DNA of 8,321 nucleotides, from contig JBBINH010000086.1 of assembly GCA_037443945.1 (NCBI GenBank), positions 1 through 8,321 on the forward strand. The letters are read 5' to 3'. This document shows positions 1-5,880 of the stretch, piece by piece (position 1 is the first letter of the stretch; the number at the start of each line of letters is the position of its first letter). A program made the translations under genes and the position numbers. A model generated the notes under the pieces. It worked only from the letters and a program-made list of their open reading frames with translations, had not been told where the DNA came from and did not search any database. The stretch comes from SSF26 sp037443945 (lineage in GTDB: Bacteria; Chloroflexota; Anaerolineae; J102).

Positions 1-2
1 CC

Positions 3-98
3 ACGCCGATGGCTACCTCCACGGCCACGCCCACGGCGACGACGACACCCACGCCGATGGCTACCTCCACGGCCACGCCCACGGCGACGACGACGCCA
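3..98 (+). repeat. Two tandem copies of a 48-bp repeat encoding a Thr/Pro/Ala linker
   Basis: Copies lie at 3-50 and 51-98. They are identical except for a few bases at the end of the unit (gacaccc against gacgcca). Each encodes 16 residues of the type TPMATSTATPTATTTP. The two bases before copy 1 match the end of a preceding unit, so the array probably continues to the left. The length is a multiple of three, so gain or loss of a unit changes linker length without breaking the frame. Confidence 0.9.
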
Positions 99-1061
99 CC
101 CCTCTCCGGCAATGTATGCGCCTTCGATCCAACGAACGGCGTGGTGTTTGCCACCAGCATGGAGCATCCCTACTGGTATCAGCTTGCCAATCGCGGCAAC
201 TCCGCCTCGGTGCTGGCACCGTATCCGCCCAACCGGGTGTATTACAGCTACCCCAACAATGTCAGCGTTGTGCAAAGTCCGGTGCGCAAAGGCGCGAAGG
301 CGCAGCAATTCCAGAATCTCGCCGGCACACACGAACCGGTAGCCGCGTTCAAGTACGCGCTTCCGCGCAGCGATGTGTACTACTGGCGTTTCTATCGCCA
401 ATATGAGCCGGGCTATCAGTTTACCTGCGAATCCAAAGCGTTTTCGCTTTATGCCCACAACCCGATCACCTTCACACTGCCGGCCGGCCAACGCCCGGAT
501 GGCACGAACGAAGCGAGCTGCTTCCTGCAGATCATGCCCAATTGTTGGTATGACAACGCCGCCCATGTCACGCGCTGCTTCGACCCTGCGGGCGTGTACG
601 ATCGCGGAGAGCCCGTGCTCTACTGCTATCATCTCGATCAGCCGACCGGCTATGGTGAGAAGCTGCGCCAGAATGTCGGTGCACCTCTCTATATCACCAG
701 CGGGCAATGGCTTGATTTTCAGATGATGATGAAGCTGAACACACCCGGGCAGGCGGATGGCGAGGTCAAACTCTGGATCAACGGCGAGCTCAAAATGCAC
801 CACAACACCCTTCGCTTCCGCACCATCCCGGAGCTTCAGCTCAACGCCGCGGCACTGGGAGGCTATATCGGCGGCAGTTGTACCAGCGTGCGTGACCAGA
901 AAATCTGGGACGATCATTACATGGTTTCCAAGGTCTACATCACCGACGAGATGTTTGACGCCATGTGCGAGACCAAAACGGAGTGGTTCGACACCGGCGT
1001 GCCGTATCTCTGGGATCTGGAGCGCCAATGCTGGCCCGGTGTCAATTGTCCCTCGCCTTGA
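3..1061 (+). CDS. Secreted Cys-rich protein with PL14-like (alginate-lyase-like) domain, 5' partial
   Basis: The reading frame is open at the left edge, so the N-terminus (presumably a signal peptide) lies outside the window. Counting from the first Met at 9, residues 1-31 are a low-complexity Thr/Ala/Pro linker typical of extracellular bacterial proteins. Residues 34-347 form a globular domain. Its C-terminal half (about 233-308) carries the pattern GQW, KLNTPGQADGEVKLWINGE, LRFR, then a Gly-rich GGYIGGS and WDDHYMVSK, which resembles my memory of the jelly-roll core of polysaccharide lyase family 14 and related ConA-like lyases. There are ten Cys (37, 140, 171, 179, 190, 206, 291, 320, 341, 347), consistent with disulfides outside the cytoplasm. 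The likely role is binding or eliminative cleavage of a uronic-acid polysaccharide at the cell surface. It could instead be a non-catalytic lectin-like domain. The gene is isolated and followed by a strong hairpin. Confidence 0.62.
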   Translation, partial: TPMATSTATPTATTTPTPMATSTATPTATTTPPLSGNVCAFDPTNGVVFATSMEHPYWYQLANRGNSASVLAPYPPNRVYYSYPNNVSVVQSPVRKGAKAQQFQNLAGTHEPVAAFKYALPRSDVYYWRFYRQYEPGYQFTCESKAFSLYAHNPITFTLPAGQRPDGTNEASCFLQIMPNCWYDNAAHVTRCFDPAGVYDRGEPVLYCYHLDQPTGYGEKLRQNVGAPLYITSGQWLDFQMMMKLNTPGQADGEVKLWINGELKMHHNTLRFRTIPELQLNAAALGGYIGGSCTSVRDQKIWDDHYMVSKVYITDEMFDAMCETKTEWFDTGVPYLWDLERQCWPGVNCPSP

Positions 1062-1084
1062 TGTGGAGCCGATCCCGATGCTCG

Positions 1085-1116
1085 GCCTGGGGCCGGTCTT
1101 CGACCGTGCCCCAGGC
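1085..1116 (+). terminator. Strong GC hairpin 23 nt after the lyase-like gene
   Basis: A 9-bp perfect stem (1085-1093 gcctggggc with 1108-1116 gccccaggc) is stacked on a 5-bp stem (1094-1098 cggtc with 1102-1106 gaccg). The loop is 3 nt (TTC) and a single T is bulged at 1107. Position just behind the stop codon suggests transcription termination or 3'-end protection. No T-tract follows (aaggcccata), so it is not a canonical intrinsic terminator. Confidence 0.5.
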
Positions 1117-1276
1117 AAGGCCCATACCGTAGAGAGGCAACTGTAAACAGAGCGCGGCGCGGCGTCTGCTTCCATCGCATGGGGTCATCTCCAACAGCGG
1201 TAGCCCCCGACAAGCCGGAGAGCCTGCCCATGGGCAATGGTCCGGGCCGATGGACGTGCCCGGCTGCCGCTTCGCT

Positions 1277-1305
1277 TTGCCCACGATCGCTGCAGAGGGT
1301 ACAAT
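1277..1305 (+). promoter_or_regulatory. Predicted sigma70-type promoter for the doxX cluster
   Basis: TTGCCC at 1277-1282, a 17-nt spacer, and TACAAT at 1300-1305 match 4/6 and 5/6 of the consensus with ideal spacing. It would start transcription near 1312, giving a leader of about 165 nt before the DoxX gene. The same core, GGGTACAAT, recurs in the predicted promoter of the transporter operon on the other strand, which supports both. Confidence 0.45.
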
Positions 1306-1479
1306 GAGAAAACCTTGCCCTGGTTGTCGGTCCCGGTTGCGGGAAACGCGTCATGTCGGCCCCGGTCAGGGGCCGATTTCCCGCCGACCGGCGCTGGCCG
1401 GCCCCCATGCCGTGCTTGGCACCGATACCGAACGGATGGGGTGCTCTTCCCCACGCGCAGACGTTGAAACCACGTGCCT

Positions 1480-2025
1480 ATGCGACCCTTCTGGCAACAT
1501 CCTCGCTTTGACGTTATCGATACGCGTATCACCGATTGGATGGCCCGCTGGGGAGTTTTTCTGCTGCGCGTCAGCCTGGGCATCGTCTTCCTGTGGTTTG
1601 GCGCGCTCAAGTTCTTCCCCGGCCTCAGCCCGGCCCAAGACCTGGCCACCCGCACCATCGGCGTCCTCAGTCTGGGCCTGATTTCCCCCTCCGCCGCCCT
1701 CGTCATCCTCGCCATCTGGGAGACCCTGATCGGCCTGGGCCTGATCGGCGGCGTGGCCATGCGTTTGACCCTGCTCCTGCTTTTCCTGCAGATGCTGGGA
1801 ACGCTGACGCCCATCTTTCTGTTTCCCGACGAAGTGTTTGCCGTTTTCCCCATCGCCCCCACCCTGGAAGGCCAGTACATCATCAAAAATCTGGTGTTGA
1901 TCAGCGCCGGCATGGTCATCGGCGCCACCGTGCGCGGGGGTGGGATGGTGGCCGACCCGATCCTGGCCCGATTGGCCCGCCGGGGACGGAGCCAGATACC
2001 GACGCCGACCGATCCCTCCGTATGA
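1480..2025 (+). CDS. DoxX family integral membrane protein
   Basis: The 181-residue product has about four membrane segments (near 25-43, 72-92, 96-116 and 133-150). It carries the pattern I associate with one DoxX subgroup: LRVSLGIVFLWFGALKFFPG at 29-48, then LSPAQDLATRTIG at 49-61, an acidic WETLIGLGL at 80-88 and TLEGQYIIKNLVL at 128-140. Family members are small membrane proteins linked to redox or quinone-associated functions, but the exact activity here is unknown. The start is uncertain: an in-frame GTG lies at 1474, two codons earlier, and neither start has a clear Shine-Dalgarno site, so leaderless-like or weak initiation is possible. Its stop overlaps the hydrolase start as ATGA (2022-2025), implying translational coupling. 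The C-terminal ~30 residues are hydrophilic and Arg/Pro-rich. Confidence 0.85.
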   Translation: MRPFWQHPRFDVIDTRITDWMARWGVFLLRVSLGIVFLWFGALKFFPGLSPAQDLATRTIGVLSLGLISPSAALVILAIWETLIGLGLIGGVAMRLTLLLLFLQMLGTLTPIFLFPDEVFAVFPIAPTLEGQYIIKNLVLISAGMVIGATVRGGGMVADPILARLARRGRSQIPTPTDPSV

Positions 2026-3011
2026 ACCGCAGACGCCGGCTACGCTTCTTGGGGATCGGCCTGATCGTGCTTTTGTTGCTCGTGTTGGTCGTGCCGTTGG
2101 TCATCCCCATCCCGCCGATCCCGGCGGCGGCCACACCGCAGGAACTCGCCGATCCCGATAGCCTCTTTCTGGAAATCGGCGATCTGACCGTGCACTACAA
2201 ACGCCGGGGGCAAGGCGAACCCGCCCTGCTTTTGTTACACGGTTTCCTGGCCAGCACCCAGAGCTGGCGCCGGATCATGCCTGCGCTGGCCCAAGACACT
2301 ATGGTCGTGGCCTTTGATCGACCTGCTTTCGGCCTGACCGAACGTCCTCTGCCCGGCGCGTTTCCGCAGGGGCGGAATCCGTATACCACGGCCGCACAAA
2401 TCGAGCTGATCATCGCCCTCCTGGACCGTCTGGGCATCGATAAAGCCGTTTTGGTCGGCCATTCCGCCGGTGGGCCTTTGGCGGCGCAGGTGGCCCTGGC
2501 GTATCCCGAACGGGTCGAAGCGCTCATTCTCATCGCCCCGGCCATCTACACCGGCGGCGGTACACCGGCCTGGATCAAACCCCTTCTGAGCACACCACAG
2601 GCCCGTCGCCTGGGTCCCTATCTGGTGCGGCGTTTCCTCACCGGTAATCTGGACCGGCTGGTCGGCCTGGCCTGGCACGATCCCGGCCGCTTCACGGCGG
2701 CGGATGCCGAAGCCTATACGCGCTACACGCGCATCCCGAATTGGGATCGCGCCTTGTGGGAATTCACCCTGGCCGGCGGCCGTGCCTTTCCCACTGCGCG
2801 CCTGGCGGAACTGTCCTTACCGGTTCTTGTTCTGACCGGGGATGATGACCGCCTGGTCCCTACCGCCGACAGCATCCGCCTGGCCGCAGAACTCCCTCAG
2901 GCCGGCCTGGTCGTCATCCCGGCCTGCGGTCATGTGCCCCAGGAGGAATGCCCGGAGGCAACGCTGGCGGCCATCACCGATTTCCTCACCACCAAGGTCC
3001 CAAAACGCTAA
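2022..3011 (+). CDS. Membrane-anchored alpha/beta hydrolase
   Basis: The 329-residue protein starts with a basic stretch (NRRRRLRFL), then one hydrophobic helix (about 10-33). By the positive-inside rule the catalytic domain should face outwards. The fold signature is complete: HGF oxyanion-hole motif at 73-75, FDRPAFGLTERP at 98-109, nucleophile elbow GHSAGG with Ser148, acid Asp276 in LTGDDDRLVP, and catalytic His304 in ACGHVPQEE. A lid region lies at about 175-260. Substrate cannot be told from sequence; esterase, lipase-like or C-C hydrolase activity are all possible. Its frame is open far upstream (from 1536), but that part overlaps the DoxX gene and is not protein-like. The ATG at 2022 overlaps the DoxX stop by 4 bp, so the two are probably co-translated and may act together at the membrane. 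Confidence 0.88.
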   Translation: MNRRRRLRFLGIGLIVLLLLVLVVPLVIPIPPIPAAATPQELADPDSLFLEIGDLTVHYKRRGQGEPALLLLHGFLASTQSWRRIMPALAQDTMVVAFDRPAFGLTERPLPGAFPQGRNPYTTAAQIELIIALLDRLGIDKAVLVGHSAGGPLAAQVALAYPERVEALILIAPAIYTGGGTPAWIKPLLSTPQARRLGPYLVRRFLTGNLDRLVGLAWHDPGRFTAADAEAYTRYTRIPNWDRALWEFTLAGGRAFPTARLAELSLPVLVLTGDDDRLVPTADSIRLAAELPQAGLVVIPACGHVPQEECPEATLAAITDFLTTKVPKR

Positions 3012-3048
3012 ACAAACCGGAGTATCCACTTCGTCCTGACGTTACACC

Positions 3049-3054
3049 GGAGAG
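3049..3054 (+). promoter_or_regulatory. Ribosome binding site of the lactate dehydrogenase gene
   Basis: GGAGAG ends 6 nt before the ATG at 3061 and fixes that start. It is a clear Shine-Dalgarno site, whereas the DoxX and hydrolase genes have none. It lies in the 49-bp gap after the hydrolase gene. Confidence 0.7.
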
Positions 3055-3060
3055 CGTCTC

Positions 3061-4010
3061 ATGAAAATCGGAGTTGTCGGTACGGGTATGGTCGGCGCCA
3101 CCGCTGCCTATGCCCTGGTCATGCGTGGAGTCGGTCGTGAGGTTGTGTTGGTCGACAAATTCGCCAAACGGGCCTCGGCCGAGGCCGATGACATCTTGCA
3201 TGCCGTCCCGTTTGCCCATCCCCTCCGGGTCGTGGCCGGGGATTATGCCGACCTGGCCGGCTGTAAGGCCGTGATCGTCGCCGCCGGGGTGGCCCAAAAA
3301 CCCGGCGAAACCCGCCTGGAATTGCTGAGTCGTAACGCCTCCGTCTTCCACGAGGTGATACCCGCCATTCTGCGTCATGCCCCCGAGGCCGTGCTCATCA
3401 TCGCCACCAATCCGGTGGACATCATGACCCATCTCGCCGCCCGCTATGCCGGCGAATTGGGCACACCTCCGGGGCGTGTTCTCGGTTCGGGCACCACCCT
3501 CGATACGGCCCGTTTTCGGGCCCTCCTGGGCCAGCATGTGGGCGTCGATCCGCAGTATGTCCATGCTTATGGCGTCGGCGAACACGGGGATTCGGAAGTC
3601 CTGGTCTGGTCTTCGGTGCGTGTGGGGGGATGCCTTTGCCGGATTTTTGCGCGCTGCAGGGCATCACCCTGGATAATGCCATCCGTGCCGCCATCGACGA
3701 AGGCGTCCGCCGGGCGGCCTATCGCATCATCGAAGGGAAGGGGGCGACCTACTACGGCATCGGCAGCGCCCTGGCCCGCATTGCCGAGGTCGTGTTGGGC
3801 GATGAGCGCGCCGTGCTTACCGTGTGTTCGCCCATGGACGAGGTGGCCGGCGTGCCCGATGTGACGCTATCGCTGCCGCACCTCATCGGCGGCCAGGGGG
3901 TGCTGGCCACGTTGGCCCTGCCGCTCACGCCGGAGGAACAAGAGGGGCTCGGACGCAGCGCCGCCGTTATCCGCCAGGCCATCGCAGAACTCGATCGGAC
4001 AGGAGCATGA
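3061..4010 (+). pseudogene. ldh: L-lactate dehydrogenase, full length but split by a one-base frameshift
   Basis: This gene would encode the NAD-dependent enzyme that interconverts pyruvate and L-lactate. Residues 1-190 read in one frame: dinucleotide motif GTGMVG (7-12), Asp32 for NAD, QKPGETR loop with Gln79 (the position that is Gln in lactate and Arg in malate dehydrogenases) and Arg85, ATNPVD (115-120), LDTARFR with Asp148/Arg151, and GEHGD with catalytic His175. The frame then breaks at a six-G run (3624-3629). The rest of the family pattern (MPLPDF, ...EGKGATYYGIGSALARI) continues in the -1 frame from 3630 to the stop at 4008-4010. One extra G would give an uninterrupted protein of about 316 residues, the normal length. 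Unshifted translation would run on to 3864 with about 77 foreign residues. Cause: sequencing error, real mutation, or programmed slippage. Sequence conservation after the break argues against an old pseudogene. Confidence 0.85.
3624..3630 (+). other. Frameshift site: slippery heptamer G GGG GGA in ldh
   Basis: In the upstream frame the codons are GTG GGG GGA, and the heptamer at 3624-3630 fits the X XXY YYZ form used for -1 ribosomal slippage. A -1 slip here would read Val-Gly-Gly-Met-Pro-Leu, exactly what the enzyme family needs. The same position is also the classic place for a homopolymer sequencing deletion (7 G to 6 G). Confidence 0.6.
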
Positions 4011-4015
4011 GGGCC

Positions 4016-4966
4016 ATGGAAGCCATGTCTGCCGATACGGTGGTTTTGGGCACAACCGATATCGTCATCAGCGCTCTGGGCATCGGCACCTGGGCCTGGG
4101 GTGACAAGTGGTTTTGGGGCTACGGCGGCGGGACCTATACCGACGATGACCTGCGCGCCGCCTTCACGACGGCCGTTGCTCATGGGGTCAACTTTTTTGA
4201 TACGGCCGAGGTCTACGGCCGTGGCCGTTCGGAAGTGCTTCTGGGGTCATTCGTGCGGACATCGGGTCGGCCGATCCGCATCGCCACCAAATGCTTCCCC
4301 TATCCCTATCGGCTTAGCAGCCGCAGCCTGCGCAAGGCCCTGCAGGCCAGCCTGAGTCGGCTGGGGATGGAACGGGTCGACCTCTATCAAATGCATTGGC
4401 CTTTCCCGCCCGTGCCCATTGCGGCTTGGATGGAGGCGATGGCCGCGGCTTATGAGGACGGCTTGATCCGGGCCATCGGCGTTTCGAACTACACCCTCGC
4501 TCAAACCCGCAAGGCCGTCGACGCCCTGGCGCGTCGCGGTCTGCGCCTGACCTCCAACCAGGTGGAATACAGCCTTCTGCAGCGTCGCATCGAACGGAAC
4601 GGATTGTTGGACTTTTGTCGCGCCAACGGCATCACCATCCTGGCCTATAGCCCTCTGGCGATGGGTCTTCTGACAGGCAAATACACCCCGGACACACCAC
4701 CACCGGGTATTCGTGGGCGACGGTACGGTCGCGCTTTTCTGGCCCGGATTCAGCCGCTTATCGACCGGCTGCGCACGATCGGCCGGGCCTATGGCAACAA
4801 AACCCCGGCCGAGGTGGCCTTGAACTGGGTGATGTGCAAGGGGGCCGTCCCCCTGGCCGGGGTGAAGACGGCTGCCCAAGCGCTGGCCAATGTCGGTGCC
4901 CTGGGTTGGCGCCTCGATCCGGACGACGTTGCCGCCCTGGACCGGGCCGCCGATGCCGTGGCCTGA
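4016..4966 (+). CDS. Aldo/keto reductase
   Basis: The 316-residue soluble oxidoreductase has a (beta/alpha)8 barrel and is expected to use NADPH to reduce aldehydes or ketones. The catalytic tetrad is complete: Asp62 and Tyr67 in FFDTAEVYG, Lys92 in IATKCFP, and His127 in LYQMHWP. Other family marks are IGVSNY (154-159), the NQVEYSLL strand (181-188), ILAYSPLAMGLLTGKY (208-223) and the cofactor-binding end VPLAGVKTAAQALANVGALGW (278-298). Start choice is open: ATG at 4007 overlaps the ldh stop (ATGA) but sits only 1 nt after AGGAG (4001-4005), while ATG at 4016 is 10 nt after it, so I prefer 4016; ATG 4025 is also possible. Either way, translation is probably coupled to ldh. The physiological substrate is unknown. 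Neighbouring lactate dehydrogenase suggests small carbonyl or hydroxy-acid metabolism. Confidence 0.88.
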   Translation: MEAMSADTVVLGTTDIVISALGIGTWAWGDKWFWGYGGGTYTDDDLRAAFTTAVAHGVNFFDTAEVYGRGRSEVLLGSFVRTSGRPIRIATKCFPYPYRLSSRSLRKALQASLSRLGMERVDLYQMHWPFPPVPIAAWMEAMAAAYEDGLIRAIGVSNYTLAQTRKAVDALARRGLRLTSNQVEYSLLQRRIERNGLLDFCRANGITILAYSPLAMGLLTGKYTPDTPPPGIRGRRYGRAFLARIQPLIDRLRTIGRAYGNKTPAEVALNWVMCKGAVPLAGVKTAAQALANVGALGWRLDPDDVAALDRAADAVA

Positions 4967-5004
4967 GCGCAGCAAACGCTCAAGCGCACCACGCCTCAAA
5001 GGAG

Positions 5005-5039
5005 CCGCCCTCTGGCGCGGGCGCTCGCGCGTGGGGCGG
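5005..5039. terminator. Hairpin between converging genes
   Basis: The outer stem is ccgccc (5005-5010) with gggcgg (5034-5039). The inner stem is gcgcg (5015-5019) with cgcgc (5026-5030) around a 6-nt loop, separated by a small internal loop. It lies in the 75-bp gap between the aldo/keto reductase stop and the Usp gene stop. On the + strand it is followed by GTTTAC, and on the - strand by ggctcctttg. Both T-tracts are short, so it is a plausible but weak bidirectional terminator. Confidence 0.42.
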
Positions 5040-5041
5040 GT

Positions 5042-5866
5042 TTACGGCACGACCAGGATCGAGCGGTCGATCTGGGTGAGGATCTCCTGGGCGATGTCAT
5101 CGAGCAGGAAACGTTGCCAACCGTGTTCGCGATGAGCGCCGATGACCACCAGATCGTAATCGCCTTCGCGGGCCTCGGTTAGAATTTCATCCACAACCAG
5201 ACCATGGCGCACGATGGCGCGCACCTGCCGACACCGAGGACGCAACCGTGCGACCGCCCGTTGCAGCCATTCCCCTTCAGGCGCGCCCAACCGGATGAGC
5301 GCCTCGGCATCGGCCTCCAGGGGCGCAAGATCGACCTGCACCGCCGCCGGAATTTGCGACATCACATGCAGGACCGTTAGCTCGATCGTATCGGCCAGGA
5401 GTCGCCCCACGCGGCCGGAGACGAAACGCTCGCTCAACGGCGGTTCGACCGTTGCGCTCTCGCACAACAACACGCGGCGACAAGGCCGCACCGGTCCCTT
5501 GACGATAAGCACACTACAGGGCGCCTGCCGCGCCAGACGCACGCTGACCGTGCCCCGCAGGCGTGTGATCAACCGGTCCATCTGGCGTTCGCCTAGGACG
5601 AGCAAGTCGTAGCCCCCATCCATAACCTCGTGCAGGATCTCCAGGTCCACCTGTCCTGTGCGGATGACGGTGCGCGCCTCCATGCCCTGGGCTTGAAACA
5701 AAGCCCTGGCCTCGGCCAGCCCTTTTTCCGCGCGCGGTCGCTCCTTGTCCGTTCGGATCACCGTGAGAATGGTGGGCTGTTCGTCGCTCAGATGGGCCAA
5801 GCGCACACTCATCTGCAGGGCTTGGGCGGAGTGGGCCGAGCCACCGATGACAATGAGTAGTCGCAT
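5042..5866 (-). CDS. Tandem-domain universal stress protein (UspA family)
   Basis: The 274-residue cytoplasmic protein has two Usp domains: about 1-124 (MRLLIVIGGSAHS...YDLLVLGERQ...APCSVLIVKG) and 129-274 (RRVLLCESAT...YDLVVIGAHR...DRSILVVP). Usp proteins respond to starvation and stress, and some bind ATP through a G-2X-G-9X-G(S/T) motif. Here that motif is imperfect in both halves: GERQMDRLITRLRGT in the first (second Gly missing) and GAHREHGWQRFLLDD in the second. Nucleotide binding is therefore doubtful. An upstream extension of the frame to 5962 reads through the end of the neighbouring transporter gene and is not Usp-like, so the ATG at 5864-5866 is chosen. There is no clear Shine-Dalgarno. 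The start lies 14 nt after the transporter stop, suggesting one mRNA and a regulatory or sensor role for that transporter. Confidence 0.85.
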   Translation of the reverse strand: MRLLIVIGGSAHSAQALQMSVRLAHLSDEQPTILTVIRTDKERPRAEKGLAEARALFQAQGMEARTVIRTGQVDLEILHEVMDGGYDLLVLGERQMDRLITRLRGTVSVRLARQAPCSVLIVKGPVRPCRRVLLCESATVEPPLSERFVSGRVGRLLADTIELTVLHVMSQIPAAVQVDLAPLEADAEALIRLGAPEGEWLQRAVARLRPRCRQVRAIVRHGLVVDEILTEAREGDYDLVVIGAHREHGWQRFLLDDIAQEILTQIDRSILVVP

Positions 5867-5880
5867 AGTCGGGTCGTGTC

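Larger units (their letters stand above)
1062..1473. other. Intergenic region of about 410 bp with hairpins and a promoter, no convincing gene
   Basis: Between the lyase-like gene and the DoxX gene I find no ORF with family resemblance on either strand. The stretch holds the hairpin at 1085-1116, the promoter-like site at 1277-1305 and, downstream of it, three short hairpins: 1331-1344 (5-bp stem tcccg/cggga, 4-nt loop), 1356-1376 (8-bp stem tcggcccc/ggggccga, 5-nt loop, followed by TTTC) and 1388-1401 (5-bp stem ccggc/gccgg). The hairpins make the leader of the downstream genes structured. Confidence 0.6.

Noticed and set aside
1304..1681. Possible small zinc-ribbon-like ORF (MRKPCPGCRSRL...)
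   Set aside because: Only one CxxC near the start, no second pair at zinc-finger spacing, no family-like sequence after it, and it runs into the DoxX gene in another frame. The ATG overlaps the TACAAT promoter box.
1536..2021. Upstream extension of the alpha/beta hydrolase frame
   Set aside because: It overlaps the DoxX gene and is rich in Arg/Pro/His, typical of a shadow frame in GC-rich DNA. The ATG at 2022 gives a normal-length protein with an N-terminal anchor.
2986..3585. Long - strand ORF (199 aa) antisense to ldh, and similar antisense ORFs at 1185-1928 and 4247-4999
   Set aside because: All lie opposite well-recognised genes, show no domain signature, and have shadow-like composition (Gly/Asp/His-rich or Arg/Pro-rich).
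3657..3671. Hairpin caggg/ccctg as a frameshift stimulator
   Set aside because: It starts about 27 nt after the slippery site and has only 5 bp, so it is too far and too weak for a typical -1 stimulator.
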